From the NCBI GenBank assembly GCA_919902775.1, contig CAKKRJ010000006.1, positions 62,001 to 126,000 on the forward strand: 64,000 bases of DNA, written 5' to 3'. The stretch comes from Burkholderiaceae bacterium (GTDB taxonomy: Bacteria > Pseudomonadota > Gammaproteobacteria > Burkholderiales > Burkholderiaceae_C). Positions 46,901-53,773 of the stretch are shown piece after piece; positions within the stretch are counted from its first letter, which is position 1, and the number at the start of each line of letters is the position of its first letter. A program made the translations under genes and the position numbers. The notes beneath the pieces are model-generated. The model was given only the letters and a program-made list of their open reading frames with translations. It was not told the DNA's origin and did no database searches.

Positions 46901-47456
46901 GCTCGAAGTGGGTTTTCAGTTGTACAACGAAATGTTGTCTGAAGCGGTGCGCAGCCTCAAAGCGGGCAAAGAACCCGATTTGCTCAGCCCCCTGTCGGTC
47001 ACGACCGACATCAACCTGCACGCCCCCGCCCTGCTGCCCAACGACTATTGCGGCGACGTGCACTTGCGCCTGTCGTTCTACAAAAAACTGGCCACCGCCA
47101 AAACCAACGACCAGATCGACGCGCTGCTCGAAGAAATCGTCGACCGCTTTGGCAAACTGCCCCCGCAGGCGCAAACGCTGGTGGACGTGCACCGCCTGCG
47201 CGTGCTGACCCAACCTTATGGCGTGGTCAAGGTCGACGCCGCCCCGGGCGTCATCCAAATCACCTTCAAACCCAACCCGCCCGTGGACCCCATGGCCATC
47301 ATCGGCCTGATCCAGAAGAACAAACACATCAAGCTGGCCGGCAACGACAAACTGCGCATCGAACGCGAACTGCCTGACCCCAAGGCGCGGGCGCAAATGG
47401 TGCGGGATGTGCTGCGGAGTTTGGGGCAGCCGAAGGTGGAGGCGGTGACGGCTTGA
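43962..47456 (+). CDS. mfd: Transcription-repair coupling factor
   Basis: A 1164-residue protein with the UvrB-homology N-terminus (AIVTSDAADAQRLMDELVFF), the CarD/RNA-polymerase-interacting domain (GDPVVHSQHGIGRYRGL), then a RecG-like translocase: CGDVGFGKTEVALRAAF, LLAPTTLLAEQHY, LIIDEEHRFGV, and LTATPIPRTLGMAL, and a C-terminal TRCF domain. It removes stalled RNA polymerase from lesions and recruits UvrA. The ATG at 43962 gives the usual N-terminus. A hairpin lies just upstream. Confidence 0.97.
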   Translation: MQLPSLITGKRFTLPRPCGSADAVLLAQLAEREKKAGKLTAIVTSDAADAQRLMDELVFFAPGLRSVMFPDWETLPYDTFSPHQDLISERLATLWRIKQRNHPESADVVLVPATTALYRLAPPSFLAGYTFEFKVKQQLDEAQLKAQLTLAGYAHVSQVVSPGEYAVRGGLIDLFPMGSLVPYRVDLFDDEIDSIRTFDPDSQRSLYPVPEVRLLPGREFPMDEAARARFRSRWRELLEGDPTKSRIYKDMGNGVATAGIEYYLPLFFEETATVFDYLGAGDATAATVVLHGDLEPSFQRFWQDTKDRYRLVQGDPERPVLPPDALFLSAEQFYGLCNQHAQLALRAGTEDVENNALAQTLPELTVVRGAEDPLARLQAHIRSGTSRVLILAESDGRRESLLDFVRSSGLTPPVFDSLEEFLTSDEKVGMATSTLNKGFHWFEHGIDLVTETELFAAGPTTRRRKKQEQVSDVEALIKDLSELNVGDPVVHSQHGIGRYRGLVNMDLGEKNADGSPAAQEFLHLEYADKATLYVPVSQLQLISRYTGVSADEAPLHKLGSGQWEKAKRKAAEQVRDSAAELLNIYARRAAREGHAFRYSPQDYETFANDFGFEETADQNAAIHAVIQDMISPRPMDRLVCGDVGFGKTEVALRAAFVAVTGGKQVALLAPTTLLAEQHYQTLKDRFGKWPVQVAEVSRFRSGKEVTAALKGIADGTVDIVVGTHKLLSESTKFHNLGLLIIDEEHRFGVRHKEAMKALRAEVDVLTLTATPIPRTLGMALEGLRDLSVIATAPQRRLAIKTFVRNEGTGVIREAVLRELKRGGQCYFLHNEVETIENRRQKLEEILPEARIAVAHGQMPERELERVMRDFVAQRYNILLCSTIIETGIDVPTANTIVISRADKFGLAQLHQLRGRVGRSHHQAYAYLMVPEIQGLTKQAAQRLDAIQQMEELGSGFYLAMHDLEIRGAGEVLGENQSGNMLEVGFQLYNEMLSEAVRSLKAGKEPDLLSPLSVTTDINLHAPALLPNDYCGDVHLRLSFYKKLATAKTNDQIDALLEEIVDRFGKLPPQAQTLVDVHRLRVLTQPYGVVKVDAAPGVIQITFKPNPPVDPMAIIGLIQKNKHIKLAGNDKLRIERELPDPKARAQMVRDVLRSLGQPKVEAVTA

Positions 47457-47610
47457 GGTGGTCGCCACCCTGTCGAGGCCAGGGACTGTGCGTTCAATGT
47501 ATCCCTGCTTCACCGACACCGAAGGCTTTACACAGGCTTGACACACGGGCATGGTTTCTTGAAACGCGCCATGCACACTTTATGGCTTCAAGACCTATTG
47601 CTGTTGCCAT

Positions 47611-48108
47611 ATGAAAATCCATTCCCACCGCCCCTGGATCACCCCGCTTGTCATGGGCGCTTTTTTGTTGTCCGCCGTGACCGGCGTGCTGATGTTTTTT
47701 CACCTCGACACGGGTCTGAACAAGGTCGCCCATGAATGGCTGAGCTGGGCGATGGTGGTGGGGGTGGCTTTGCATGTGGTGTTGAATCTGCCCGCCTTCA
47801 AACGCTATTTGGGGCAAAAAACCGCGTTGGCGGTGATGGGCCTTTTCGGCTTGGTGCTGGCGCTGAGTTTTGTGTCTTTGCCTGGCAGCAAAACAGCACC
47901 GCCCTATGTCGCCCCGCTGCAGGCCCTGGCGCGCGCGCCACTGCCGGTGTTGGCCCAAGTATTGGGGCAATCGCCCGAGGCGCTCCAGGCAAATCTGGAA
48001 AAGGCCGGCCTGCCGGTCGACAACCCACAGCAGAGCTTGCGCGATTTGGTCGGCCCCGACCTGAAGGCCCAGGTGCGAACCCTCAACCGCCTGCTGCCCA
48101 AGCCCTGA
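47611..48108 (+). CDS. DUF4405-like small membrane protein
   Basis: A 165-residue protein. Segments HRPWITPLVMGAFLLSAVTG, LSWAMVVGVALHVVLNLPAF and TALAVMGLFGLVLALSFV are membrane-spanning. His6, His31, His41 and His56 sit near membrane ends, like heme ligands of b-type cytochromes, and the family (DUF4405) is thought to bind heme. The C-terminal ~65 residues are soluble. The role is unknown. It lies 154 bases after mfd, in a region with no other gene. Confidence 0.72.
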   Translation: MKIHSHRPWITPLVMGAFLLSAVTGVLMFFHLDTGLNKVAHEWLSWAMVVGVALHVVLNLPAFKRYLGQKTALAVMGLFGLVLALSFVSLPGSKTAPPYVAPLQALARAPLPVLAQVLGQSPEALQANLEKAGLPVDNPQQSLRDLVGPDLKAQVRTLNRLLPKP

Positions 48109-48194
48109 GCTTCACTGCGGTGCAACACCCGCCGGGCGATTGAGATGCATTGCTGGCTGAGACGTGGCTTGTTGTTTGAATTCAAGCACACCAA

Positions 48195-48211
48195 CATATG
48201 CCAGGCATATG
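48195..48211. promoter_or_regulatory. Palindromic operator candidate of vapBC
   Basis: CATATGCC-A-GGCATATG is a perfect 17-base dyad, 34 bases before the vapB start and next to a -10-like element (CATATG or TATGCT) with TTGTTT at 48172-48177. VapB antitoxins usually bind such palindromes to repress their own operon. GGAGG at 48235-48239 is the vapB ribosome site. Confidence 0.75.
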
Positions 48212-48245
48212 CTAGACTGACAACCTCACTCCATGGAGGTGCCTT

Positions 48246-48593
48246 ATGCCAGCCACTGCACTCACCGCCGCTGAAAAAATGGCCGTTTATCTCACGACGG
48301 GACAGACCGATGCGCCTGTCGATGCGGGGCGCCACGTTCGGTTGTTTCGCAATGGTGCCAACCAAGCAGTGCGTATTCCGCGTGAGTTTGAATTTGACGC
48401 ACAGGAAGTGGTGATGAAAAAGGTGGGTAACACGCTGGTTTTGGAGCCTGTGACCGTTTGGCCGCAGCGCGGATCGGCCGCGGCGCTGCAGATGGCCCTG
48501 GAAGAGATCAAAAAACTCGGCCCCTGCGACGAAGCTTTTCCGGATGTTGACGAAGGCTTGTTGCCGCTCGATGACATTGAACTTGAAAAATGA
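48246..48593 (+). CDS. vapB: VapB-type AbrB-fold antitoxin
   Basis: A 115-residue protein. GRHVRLFRNGANQAVRIPRE and VVMKKVGNTLVLEP are the AbrB/MazE swapped-hairpin DNA-binding domain. The C-terminal ~45 residues (ALQMALEEIKKLG onward) would wrap the toxin. A 30-residue N-terminal extension precedes the AbrB domain. It is translationally coupled to vapC by an ATGA overlap, the standard layout of type II toxin-antitoxin pairs. Confidence 0.9.
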   Translation: MPATALTAAEKMAVYLTTGQTDAPVDAGRHVRLFRNGANQAVRIPREFEFDAQEVVMKKVGNTLVLEPVTVWPQRGSAAALQMALEEIKKLGPCDEAFPDVDEGLLPLDDIELEK

Positions 48594-49003
48594 CAGCCAC
48601 CTATTTTTTGGACACCAACATCATCAGCCACATGATGTTTGACGGGGATGGCGCAGCAGCCCGTCGCGCGATCCAGGTCTTGACAGAACAACCTGACATC
48701 GATTTGTGCACCAGCATCGTGGTGCAGTGCGAGCTGCTTTATGGTTTGCGTAAACGCCCAAGCCAGCGTCTTCAACAAGCGTATGAACTGCAGATGCGTG
48801 GCATCAAGGTGATTGCGCTGGACGAAGCCGATGCGGCCATTTATGGCCCATTGCGACACGCACTTGAATCCAGCGGAACACCACTGGGACCCAACGATTT
48901 GCTGATCGCGGCGCAGGCCATTCGTTGCGACGCCACGCTGGTGAGCGCCGATTCCGCCTTTGCCCGTGTGCCTGGCTTGAAGCTGCAAAACTGGCTGACT
49001 TGA
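48590..49003 (+). CDS. vapC: VapC-type PIN-domain ribonuclease toxin
   Basis: A 137-residue PIN domain. The acidic metal site is Asp8 (FLDTNI), Glu48 (CELLYGL), Asp103 (GPNDLLIAA) and Asp121 (SADSAFA), complete. VapC toxins cleave tRNA or rRNA when antitoxin is lost, halting growth. The catalytic residues are intact and there is no frameshift, so the pair is probably functional. The exact RNA target cannot be read here. Confidence 0.93.
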   Translation: MTATYFLDTNIISHMMFDGDGAAARRAIQVLTEQPDIDLCTSIVVQCELLYGLRKRPSQRLQQAYELQMRGIKVIALDEADAAIYGPLRHALESSGTPLGPNDLLIAAQAIRCDATLVSADSAFARVPGLKLQNWLT

Positions 49004-49036
49004 ACCCTTTTTTATTTCATTTTGTCGACATTCACC

Positions 49037-49753
49037 ATGACCACCGCCACCGAATTTGCCCCCGGCCTTGCCATTCAGGGCTTCACCGCCCCCCTTTCCC
49101 TCTCGCAGTTCAAACTGATCGCGTTTGACATGGACTCCACGCTCATCAGCATCGAGTGTGTGGACGAGATTGCCGATGCCGTGGGCCGCAAGGCCGAGGT
49201 GGCCGCGATCACCGAAGCGGCGATGCGCGGCGAGATCACCGACTTCAAGGACAGCCTGCGCCGCCGCCTGGCCTTGCTCAAAGGGGTGACGCTGGCCGAC
49301 ATGGAACGCGTCTACACCGAGCGCCTGAAGATCAACCCCGGCGCAGCCGAGCTGATTGCCGCCTGCCAAAAAGCGGGCATGAAGGTGCTGTTGGTGTCGG
49401 GCGGCTTCACCTTTTTTGCCGACCGTGTGAAAGCGCGCTTGAACATCGACTTTGCCCGCTCCAACCAGTTGGAGGTCGCCACCGGCGAACTCACGGGCGG
49501 CCTGGTGATGCAAAGCTGGGGCGACATTTGCGACGGCGCTGAAAAACGCCGCACCTTGCTCGAAGTGGCATCACTGCTGGGCATCGCGCCCCATGAATGC
49601 ATTGCCATGGGCGACGGTGCGAATGACTTGCCGATGATGGGCGCGGCCGGTTTGTCGGTGGCCTACCACGCCAAGCCCAAGGTGCGCGAGCAGGCCATGG
49701 TGGCCATCAACGCAGGCGGCTTGGACCGCTTGTTGGAAGTGGTCAAGCCCTGA
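49037..49753 (+). CDS. serB: Phosphoserine phosphatase
   Basis: About 238 residues. HAD motif I is FDMDSTLI (nucleophile Asp31), then VDEIADAVGR, motif II LLVSGGFTFFAD, the Lys segment and motif III MGDGANDLPMM. This is the SerB signature. It lacks the N-terminal regulatory region of the ~320 aa E. coli protein, which is usual in betaproteobacteria. It hydrolyses phosphoserine, the last step of serine synthesis. The ATG at 49037 is used; an in-frame TTG at 49022 is an alternative. Confidence 0.93.
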   Translation: MTTATEFAPGLAIQGFTAPLSLSQFKLIAFDMDSTLISIECVDEIADAVGRKAEVAAITEAAMRGEITDFKDSLRRRLALLKGVTLADMERVYTERLKINPGAAELIAACQKAGMKVLLVSGGFTFFADRVKARLNIDFARSNQLEVATGELTGGLVMQSWGDICDGAEKRRTLLEVASLLGIAPHECIAMGDGANDLPMMGAAGLSVAYHAKPKVREQAMVAINAGGLDRLLEVVKP

Positions 49754-49773
49754 ATGCTTCCTCGCGGGTCCAT

Positions 49774-49831
49774 GTCGGACCTGAAGGTACCGACCTACGG
49801 GTAACTTGTAGGTCGGAGCTTCAGCTCCGAC
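49774..49831. repeat. Second palindromic repeat family, two facing units
   Basis: GTCGGACCTGAAGGTACCGA (49774-49793) with CCTAC lies opposite GTAGGTCGGAGCTTCAGCTC (49808-49827) with CGAC. The units are imperfect inverted repeats of each other, and each is itself a hairpin. A third degenerate part (CAGGTCGGGGTGCAGC) follows around 49855. It lies between serB and the DUF3820 gene that converges on it, i.e. past the 3' ends of both. Confidence 0.75.
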
Positions 49832-49873
49832 GTTGCATGCCCTGCCAAATGCCGCAGGTCGGGGTGCAGCTGC

Positions 49874-50086
49874 CTACCTGTTGCGCAAGGGCTTGAGCAA
49901 ATCACTCAAGCCGTTGTGGTCGATCTCTTGCATCAACTGCAAGAGCTGACCCACTTCTCCTTTTGGAAAGCCTTCGCGCGCAAACCAGTTGAGGTAGTTG
50001 CCCGGCAAGTCGGCGATCAGCAGGCCTTTGTGCTTGCCAAAGGGCATGGGCATGGTGACCAGCTTCACCAGGTCTTCGGGCTTCAT
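49874..50086 (-). CDS. DUF3820 family small protein
   Basis: A 70-residue protein: MPMPFGKHKGLLIADLPGNY, LNWFAREGFPKGEVGQLLQL and LMQEIDHNGLSDLLKPLRN. This is the complete DUF3820 domain, found mostly in proteobacteria and of unknown biochemical function. No membrane segment or signal peptide. Its start overlaps the stop of the upstream hydrolase gene by four bases, so it is translationally coupled to it. Confidence 0.85.
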   Translation of the reverse strand: MKPEDLVKLVTMPMPFGKHKGLLIADLPGNYLNWFAREGFPKGEVGQLLQLMQEIDHNGLSDLLKPLRNR

Positions 50087-50922
50087 GCGTCACGCCCCAG
50101 CCAGTCGCGCACGCAGGCATGGAACGCGGCGGGCCTGGACAGCATGACCCAATGCCCACAAGGCAAAGCCTCCACGGCACAGCCTTCACGGGCGGCCAAC
50201 TTGTCCAGCCACGCTGTGGAATGGAACATGAAGGGTTTTCGGGTGCCGTACACAAACAGCAGGGGCATGCTCAAGCGAATGGGCGCGGTCCCCCGCAATC
50301 CTCCAGCCGAGCCAAACCATTGCATCGCGTAGGGGTAGTTCATGCGGTAGCTGATGTTGGCGGGGTCTGCCTGGCAACCCAGCCAACGGGCCATGGCGCG
50401 GGTCATGCGGTTGCCTAAGGCGGCGCTGAGGTGCAGGCCCAGTTTCCAGGCCAAGGCCAGCCACAACTGGTAGCCCGCTACCGACAGTTTTTGCGGGGTG
50501 CGCCAACTGCGCATCAAGGCACCCGAATTGTGGTCGCCCACATCCACGGCCACCACGCGGGCCACGCGCTCGGGGTGGCGCATGGCGAACTCGTAGCCAA
50601 ACACGCAGCCCCAGTCGTGCAGCATCAGGGTGACGGGTTTGTCCGGACTGGTGCGGTCTGCAATCTGCTGCAGCAACTGGCAGATGTCATCCAACGAGGT
50701 AGCCGACGGCCCGGTTTCAAAACCGGGCAGCGTCAGGCGGGCGCAGGTGTAACGGTCTTGCAGTGCAGCGACGGTGCCGTCCCACAGCGCGCGGGTGTCG
50801 GGCCAGCCGTGCAGCATGAGCACCACCTCATCGCCCTGCCCTTGCAGCCAGACGTCGGTGCCATGAACCGTGATGCACTGCTCGGTGCCGGGGGTGTTCG
50901 GTGCTTGCTGCATGGAAGTCAA
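50083..50922 (-). CDS. Alpha/beta hydrolase with Asp nucleophile (epoxide hydrolase/haloalkane dehalogenase-like)
   Basis: A 279-residue protein (ATG 50922; an ATG at 50913 is possible). HGWPDTRALW (38-47) is the HGxP oxyanion motif, and the nucleophile elbow reads HDWGCVFGY with Asp103 in place of Ser. PCGHWVM near the C-terminus provides His. Asp nucleophiles mark epoxide hydrolases and haloalkane dehalogenases, which form an alkyl-enzyme ester. Which substrate it takes is unknown. It is 3 bases after the aminotransferase gene and coupled to the DUF3820 gene. Confidence 0.84.
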   Translation of the reverse strand: MTSMQQAPNTPGTEQCITVHGTDVWLQGQGDEVVLMLHGWPDTRALWDGTVAALQDRYTCARLTLPGFETGPSATSLDDICQLLQQIADRTSPDKPVTLMLHDWGCVFGYEFAMRHPERVARVVAVDVGDHNSGALMRSWRTPQKLSVAGYQLWLALAWKLGLHLSAALGNRMTRAMARWLGCQADPANISYRMNYPYAMQWFGSAGGLRGTAPIRLSMPLLFVYGTRKPFMFHSTAWLDKLAAREGCAVEALPCGHWVMLSRPAAFHACVRDWLGRDA

Positions 50923-50925
50923 CGA

Positions 50926-52122
50926 TCAGAGGGCCTTGGCCAGGCGCGAAACGCCTTCGACGATCTTGTCTTCGCCCACGGTGGCAAAGCTCAGGCGGAA
51001 CGTTGCGTGGTCAGGTTGGGCGCAATAGAACGGCGCGCCGGGCACAAAGGCCACACCTTGTTCGATGGCGCGCTTGGCGTACACGTTGCCATCGTTCACC
51101 TTGCCACCGGCCCCCGTGAGGCGTGCCCACACAAACAGGCCGCCCTGGGGCTGCACAAATGCCACCGCGTCGCCCAAGGCCTGGCGCAAGGCGTTGCCCA
51201 TGGTCTGGGCGCGCTGGGCATAAACGGCACGCACTTTGTCCAGTGTGGCGGGCATGCGGCCCGCTTTCAGGTACTGCGCGGCCGTGGCCTGTGCAAAGGT
51301 GCTGGTGTGCGCATCGCTGAACTGTTTGCACATGGTGGCTTTGCCCAGCAGTTCCGACGGGGCAATCATCCAGCCCACGCGCAGACCCGGCGACAGCACT
51401 TTGGACAGCGAGCCGCAATGCACCAACAGCTCACGGCTGCCCGGCACCGATGCACTCATCGCCAGCAAGCTGGGCGGTGGCGCTTCGCCAAAGTACAAAT
51501 CACCGTAGGGGTCGTCTTCCACGATCAGGGTCTGGTGTTTGACGGCCATCTCCAGCACTTGCTGGCGGCGCTCAGCGCTGAGCAAGGCGCCACTGGGGTT
51601 GCCAAAGGTAGGGATGAGGTAGACGAATTTGGGTTGGTGCTCGGCGATCAGTTTTTCCAATTCGTCGGTCTTGACGCCATGGCCGTCCACCGGGGCGCTG
51701 ATCAGCTCGGCACCGTACAGGCGAAAGCACTGGATGGTGGCGAGGAATGTCGGGCCCTCCACGATCACCTTGTCGCCGGGGCTGATCATGGTTTTACCGA
51801 TCAAATCGAGCGCCTGCTGGCTGCCGGTGGTCACGATCAGCTGCTCTGGGGTCACGTCTTTGGCGCCTTTTTGGGCCATGAAGTGGGCCAGCTGCTCGCG
51901 CAGTGGGCCAAAGCCTTCGGTGGCGCCGTACTGCAGGGCCGCACCGGGGTCTTGCGTCAAGGCGGCGTTGCTGGCCTCGCGGATGCCGTCGACGTCGAAC
52001 AGGGCGCTGTCCGGAAAGCCGCCCGCAAAACTGATGATGCCGGGCTTGCCCAGGAGTTTGAACAGCTCACGAATGGCGGAGGTTTCGACGTTGTTCAGGC
52101 GGTCTGCGAACTGCAAGGGCAT
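50926..52122 (-). CDS. PLP-dependent class I/II aminotransferase (LysN/2-aminoadipate-type)
   Basis: A 398-residue fold-type I enzyme: ISFAGGFPDSALFDVDGIRE, QYGATEGFGPLREQL, TTGSQQALDLIGKTM, LIPTFGNPSGALLS, the Lys/PLP region GSLSKVLSPGLRVGWMIAP. This pattern is that of 2-aminoadipate/multispecific aminotransferases such as LysN and related valine-pyruvate types. It transfers amino groups to 2-oxo acids in the cytosol. The ATG at 52122 gives the standard N-terminus. It is first in an operon with the hydrolase and DUF3820 genes, and diverges from nth. Confidence 0.9.
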   Translation of the reverse strand: MPLQFADRLNNVETSAIRELFKLLGKPGIISFAGGFPDSALFDVDGIREASNAALTQDPGAALQYGATEGFGPLREQLAHFMAQKGAKDVTPEQLIVTTGSQQALDLIGKTMISPGDKVIVEGPTFLATIQCFRLYGAELISAPVDGHGVKTDELEKLIAEHQPKFVYLIPTFGNPSGALLSAERRQQVLEMAVKHQTLIVEDDPYGDLYFGEAPPPSLLAMSASVPGSRELLVHCGSLSKVLSPGLRVGWMIAPSELLGKATMCKQFSDAHTSTFAQATAAQYLKAGRMPATLDKVRAVYAQRAQTMGNALRQALGDAVAFVQPQGGLFVWARLTGAGGKVNDGNVYAKRAIEQGVAFVPGAPFYCAQPDHATFRLSFATVGEDKIVEGVSRLAKAL

Positions 52123-52175
52123 GGTGTATCTTTCAGGTTGACTTGGCTGACATTTTGCCAACTTCCGGACCGCCC

Positions 52176-52814
52176 ATGACGCCTGCACACATCGAATCTT
52201 TTTTTGCCACCTTGCAAGCCGCCAATCCGATGCCCGTGACCGAGCTGGAATACACCAGCGTGTTCGAGCTGCTGACCGCAGTGCTGCTGTCGGCCCAGGC
52301 CACCGATGTGGGCGTGAACAAGGCGACCCGCAAGCTGTTTCCGGTCGCGGGTACGCCGCAAAAGATGCTGGACCTCGGTCTGGAGGGGCTGGAAAACCAC
52401 ATCAAGACCATTGGCCTGTACCACAGCAAAGCCAAACACCTGCTGCAGACTTGCCGCATTCTGGTCGAGCAGCACGGAGGCGTCGTGCCCGGCACGCGGC
52501 AAGCGCTGGAAGCGCTGCCCGGTGTGGGGCGAAAAACGGCCAATGTGGTGCTCAATGTCGCTTTTGGCCAGCCCACCATGGCGGTGGACACCCACATCTT
52601 TCGCCTGGGCAACCGCACCGGCCTGGCGCCAGGAAAAACACCCCTCGAAGTCGAACAAAAGCTGCTCAAGCGCATTCCGGCCCAGTACATGGTCAACGCC
52701 CACCATTGGCTGATCCTGCATGGGCGCTACGTGTGCCAGGCGCGCAAACCGCATTGCGGCCAGTGCGCGGTGGCGGCTTTTTGCGACTTCGAGCCCAAGA
52801 CTCCCCGCGAGTGA
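52176..52814 (+). CDS. nth: Endonuclease III (DNA glycosylase/AP lyase)
   Basis: A 212-residue protein of the standard length. The helix-hairpin-helix is LPGVGRKTANVV with catalytic Lys120, and Asp138 lies in VDTHIFRLGNR, the same numbers as in E. coli. The [4Fe-4S] ligands are CQARKPHCGQCAVAAFC (C-x6-C-x2-C-x5-C). It removes oxidised pyrimidines and nicks the abasic site. A start upstream at 52143 is possible in frame but not favoured. Confidence 0.97.
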   Translation: MTPAHIESFFATLQAANPMPVTELEYTSVFELLTAVLLSAQATDVGVNKATRKLFPVAGTPQKMLDLGLEGLENHIKTIGLYHSKAKHLLQTCRILVEQHGGVVPGTRQALEALPGVGRKTANVVLNVAFGQPTMAVDTHIFRLGNRTGLAPGKTPLEVEQKLLKRIPAQYMVNAHHWLILHGRYVCQARKPHCGQCAVAAFCDFEPKTPRE

Positions 52815-52981
52815 AGGCGGTGCCGTCACCGTCTTGAACGGGAAGCAAGGGGCAAAAAGAGGCCGCTGTGGCGGGTAAAATGCCCCATTTGCCGGACGAG
52901 GCGTTGCCGGCACTCTGTGCCTTGCGCCCGTCACCCCAAGAGCTTCTTCGCTCTGCTTTTTGAATCCGAACCCACCCACCT

Positions 52982-53773
52982 ATGACGCGAGCCCTGCCGC
53001 GTGCCCACATCAACAGCTCCCATCTGGTGCGTTTTCTGACCGAAAACGCCATGATCGGTGCTGCCCGTGCGCCGGACGATGTCGGGCAAAAACTGGGCGA
53101 CTGGTTGAACTTTCGCCAGGCCATTGCCCTGCACGGTGTGCTCAACCCGGATGGCCAAGCTGAGCCCGCACCCGCCCACATGCGCCGCACCGCCGCCATG
53201 ACCGGCGAGGCCCTGACCCGCCATGTCGACAAAGTGCGTGCCCAATTGGCGCAATCCATCGCGCAAGGCGCCCCACCCGGCTCAGGCCTTGCGCGCATCG
53301 AGATGCCCCCAGCCGAACTGGACGAGCCCATCGAGCCCAAGACCGCCTTCGAGCCCTATCGGCGCTTTTATGCCGCCCACCAGCGGCAAATGGAAAACAC
53401 CCTGCAAACCTTGCGCGCTCAGGTGCGGGCACAGTTGGGCAAACGTGCCCCGCACTTGCAGCCCTTGGCCGCGCTGGATGCGGCGTTTGAAAACATCCTC
53501 AGCGAGCGGGAAGCTGTGTTGTTGACCAAGGTGGCCAAACTGCACGAAAAACGCTTTGTGCAAGCCCTCAAACTGCACATCAAACAACAGGCCGAGGCCG
53601 CGTCTGAGGTCATGGCAGGTGGGGAGACAGCCACCGCCGTCCACCCGACGGCCTGGCTCATGCCCTTGCGCCAAGCCATGCGCGCCGCTTTGCTGGCCGA
53701 GCTGGACACGCGATTGCAGCCCACGCTGGGACTGCTTGAAGCCTTCAACCAAGAAAACCCACAAGAACAATGA
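52982..53773 (+). CDS. DUF3348 family protein (first gene of MotA/MotB-like operon)
   Basis: A 263-residue soluble protein, largely helical and Ala/Gln/Arg-rich. It begins with INSSHLVRFLTENAMIGAAR and KLGDWLNFRQAIALHGVLN. The centre (~70-110) is predicted disordered, followed by long helices (YRRFYAAHQRQMENTLQTLR, SEREAVLLTKVAKLHEKRF, LRQAMRAALLAELDTRLQPT) suited to a coiled coil. DUF3348 proteins are known mainly next to DUF802 genes; the function is unknown. Its stop overlaps the DUF802 start (ATGA). A -10-like TAAAAT is at 52876-52881 but no -35 is clear. Confidence 0.85.
   Translation: MTRALPRAHINSSHLVRFLTENAMIGAARAPDDVGQKLGDWLNFRQAIALHGVLNPDGQAEPAPAHMRRTAAMTGEALTRHVDKVRAQLAQSIAQGAPPGSGLARIEMPPAELDEPIEPKTAFEPYRRFYAAHQRQMENTLQTLRAQVRAQLGKRAPHLQPLAALDAAFENILSEREAVLLTKVAKLHEKRFVQALKLHIKQQAEAASEVMAGGETATAVHPTAWLMPLRQAMRAALLAELDTRLQPTLGLLEAFNQENPQEQ

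Noticed and set aside
43881..47576. 1231-codon open frame on the - strand across mfd
   Set aside because: It is the antisense shadow of mfd, which has full motif support; the product has no recognisable domain.
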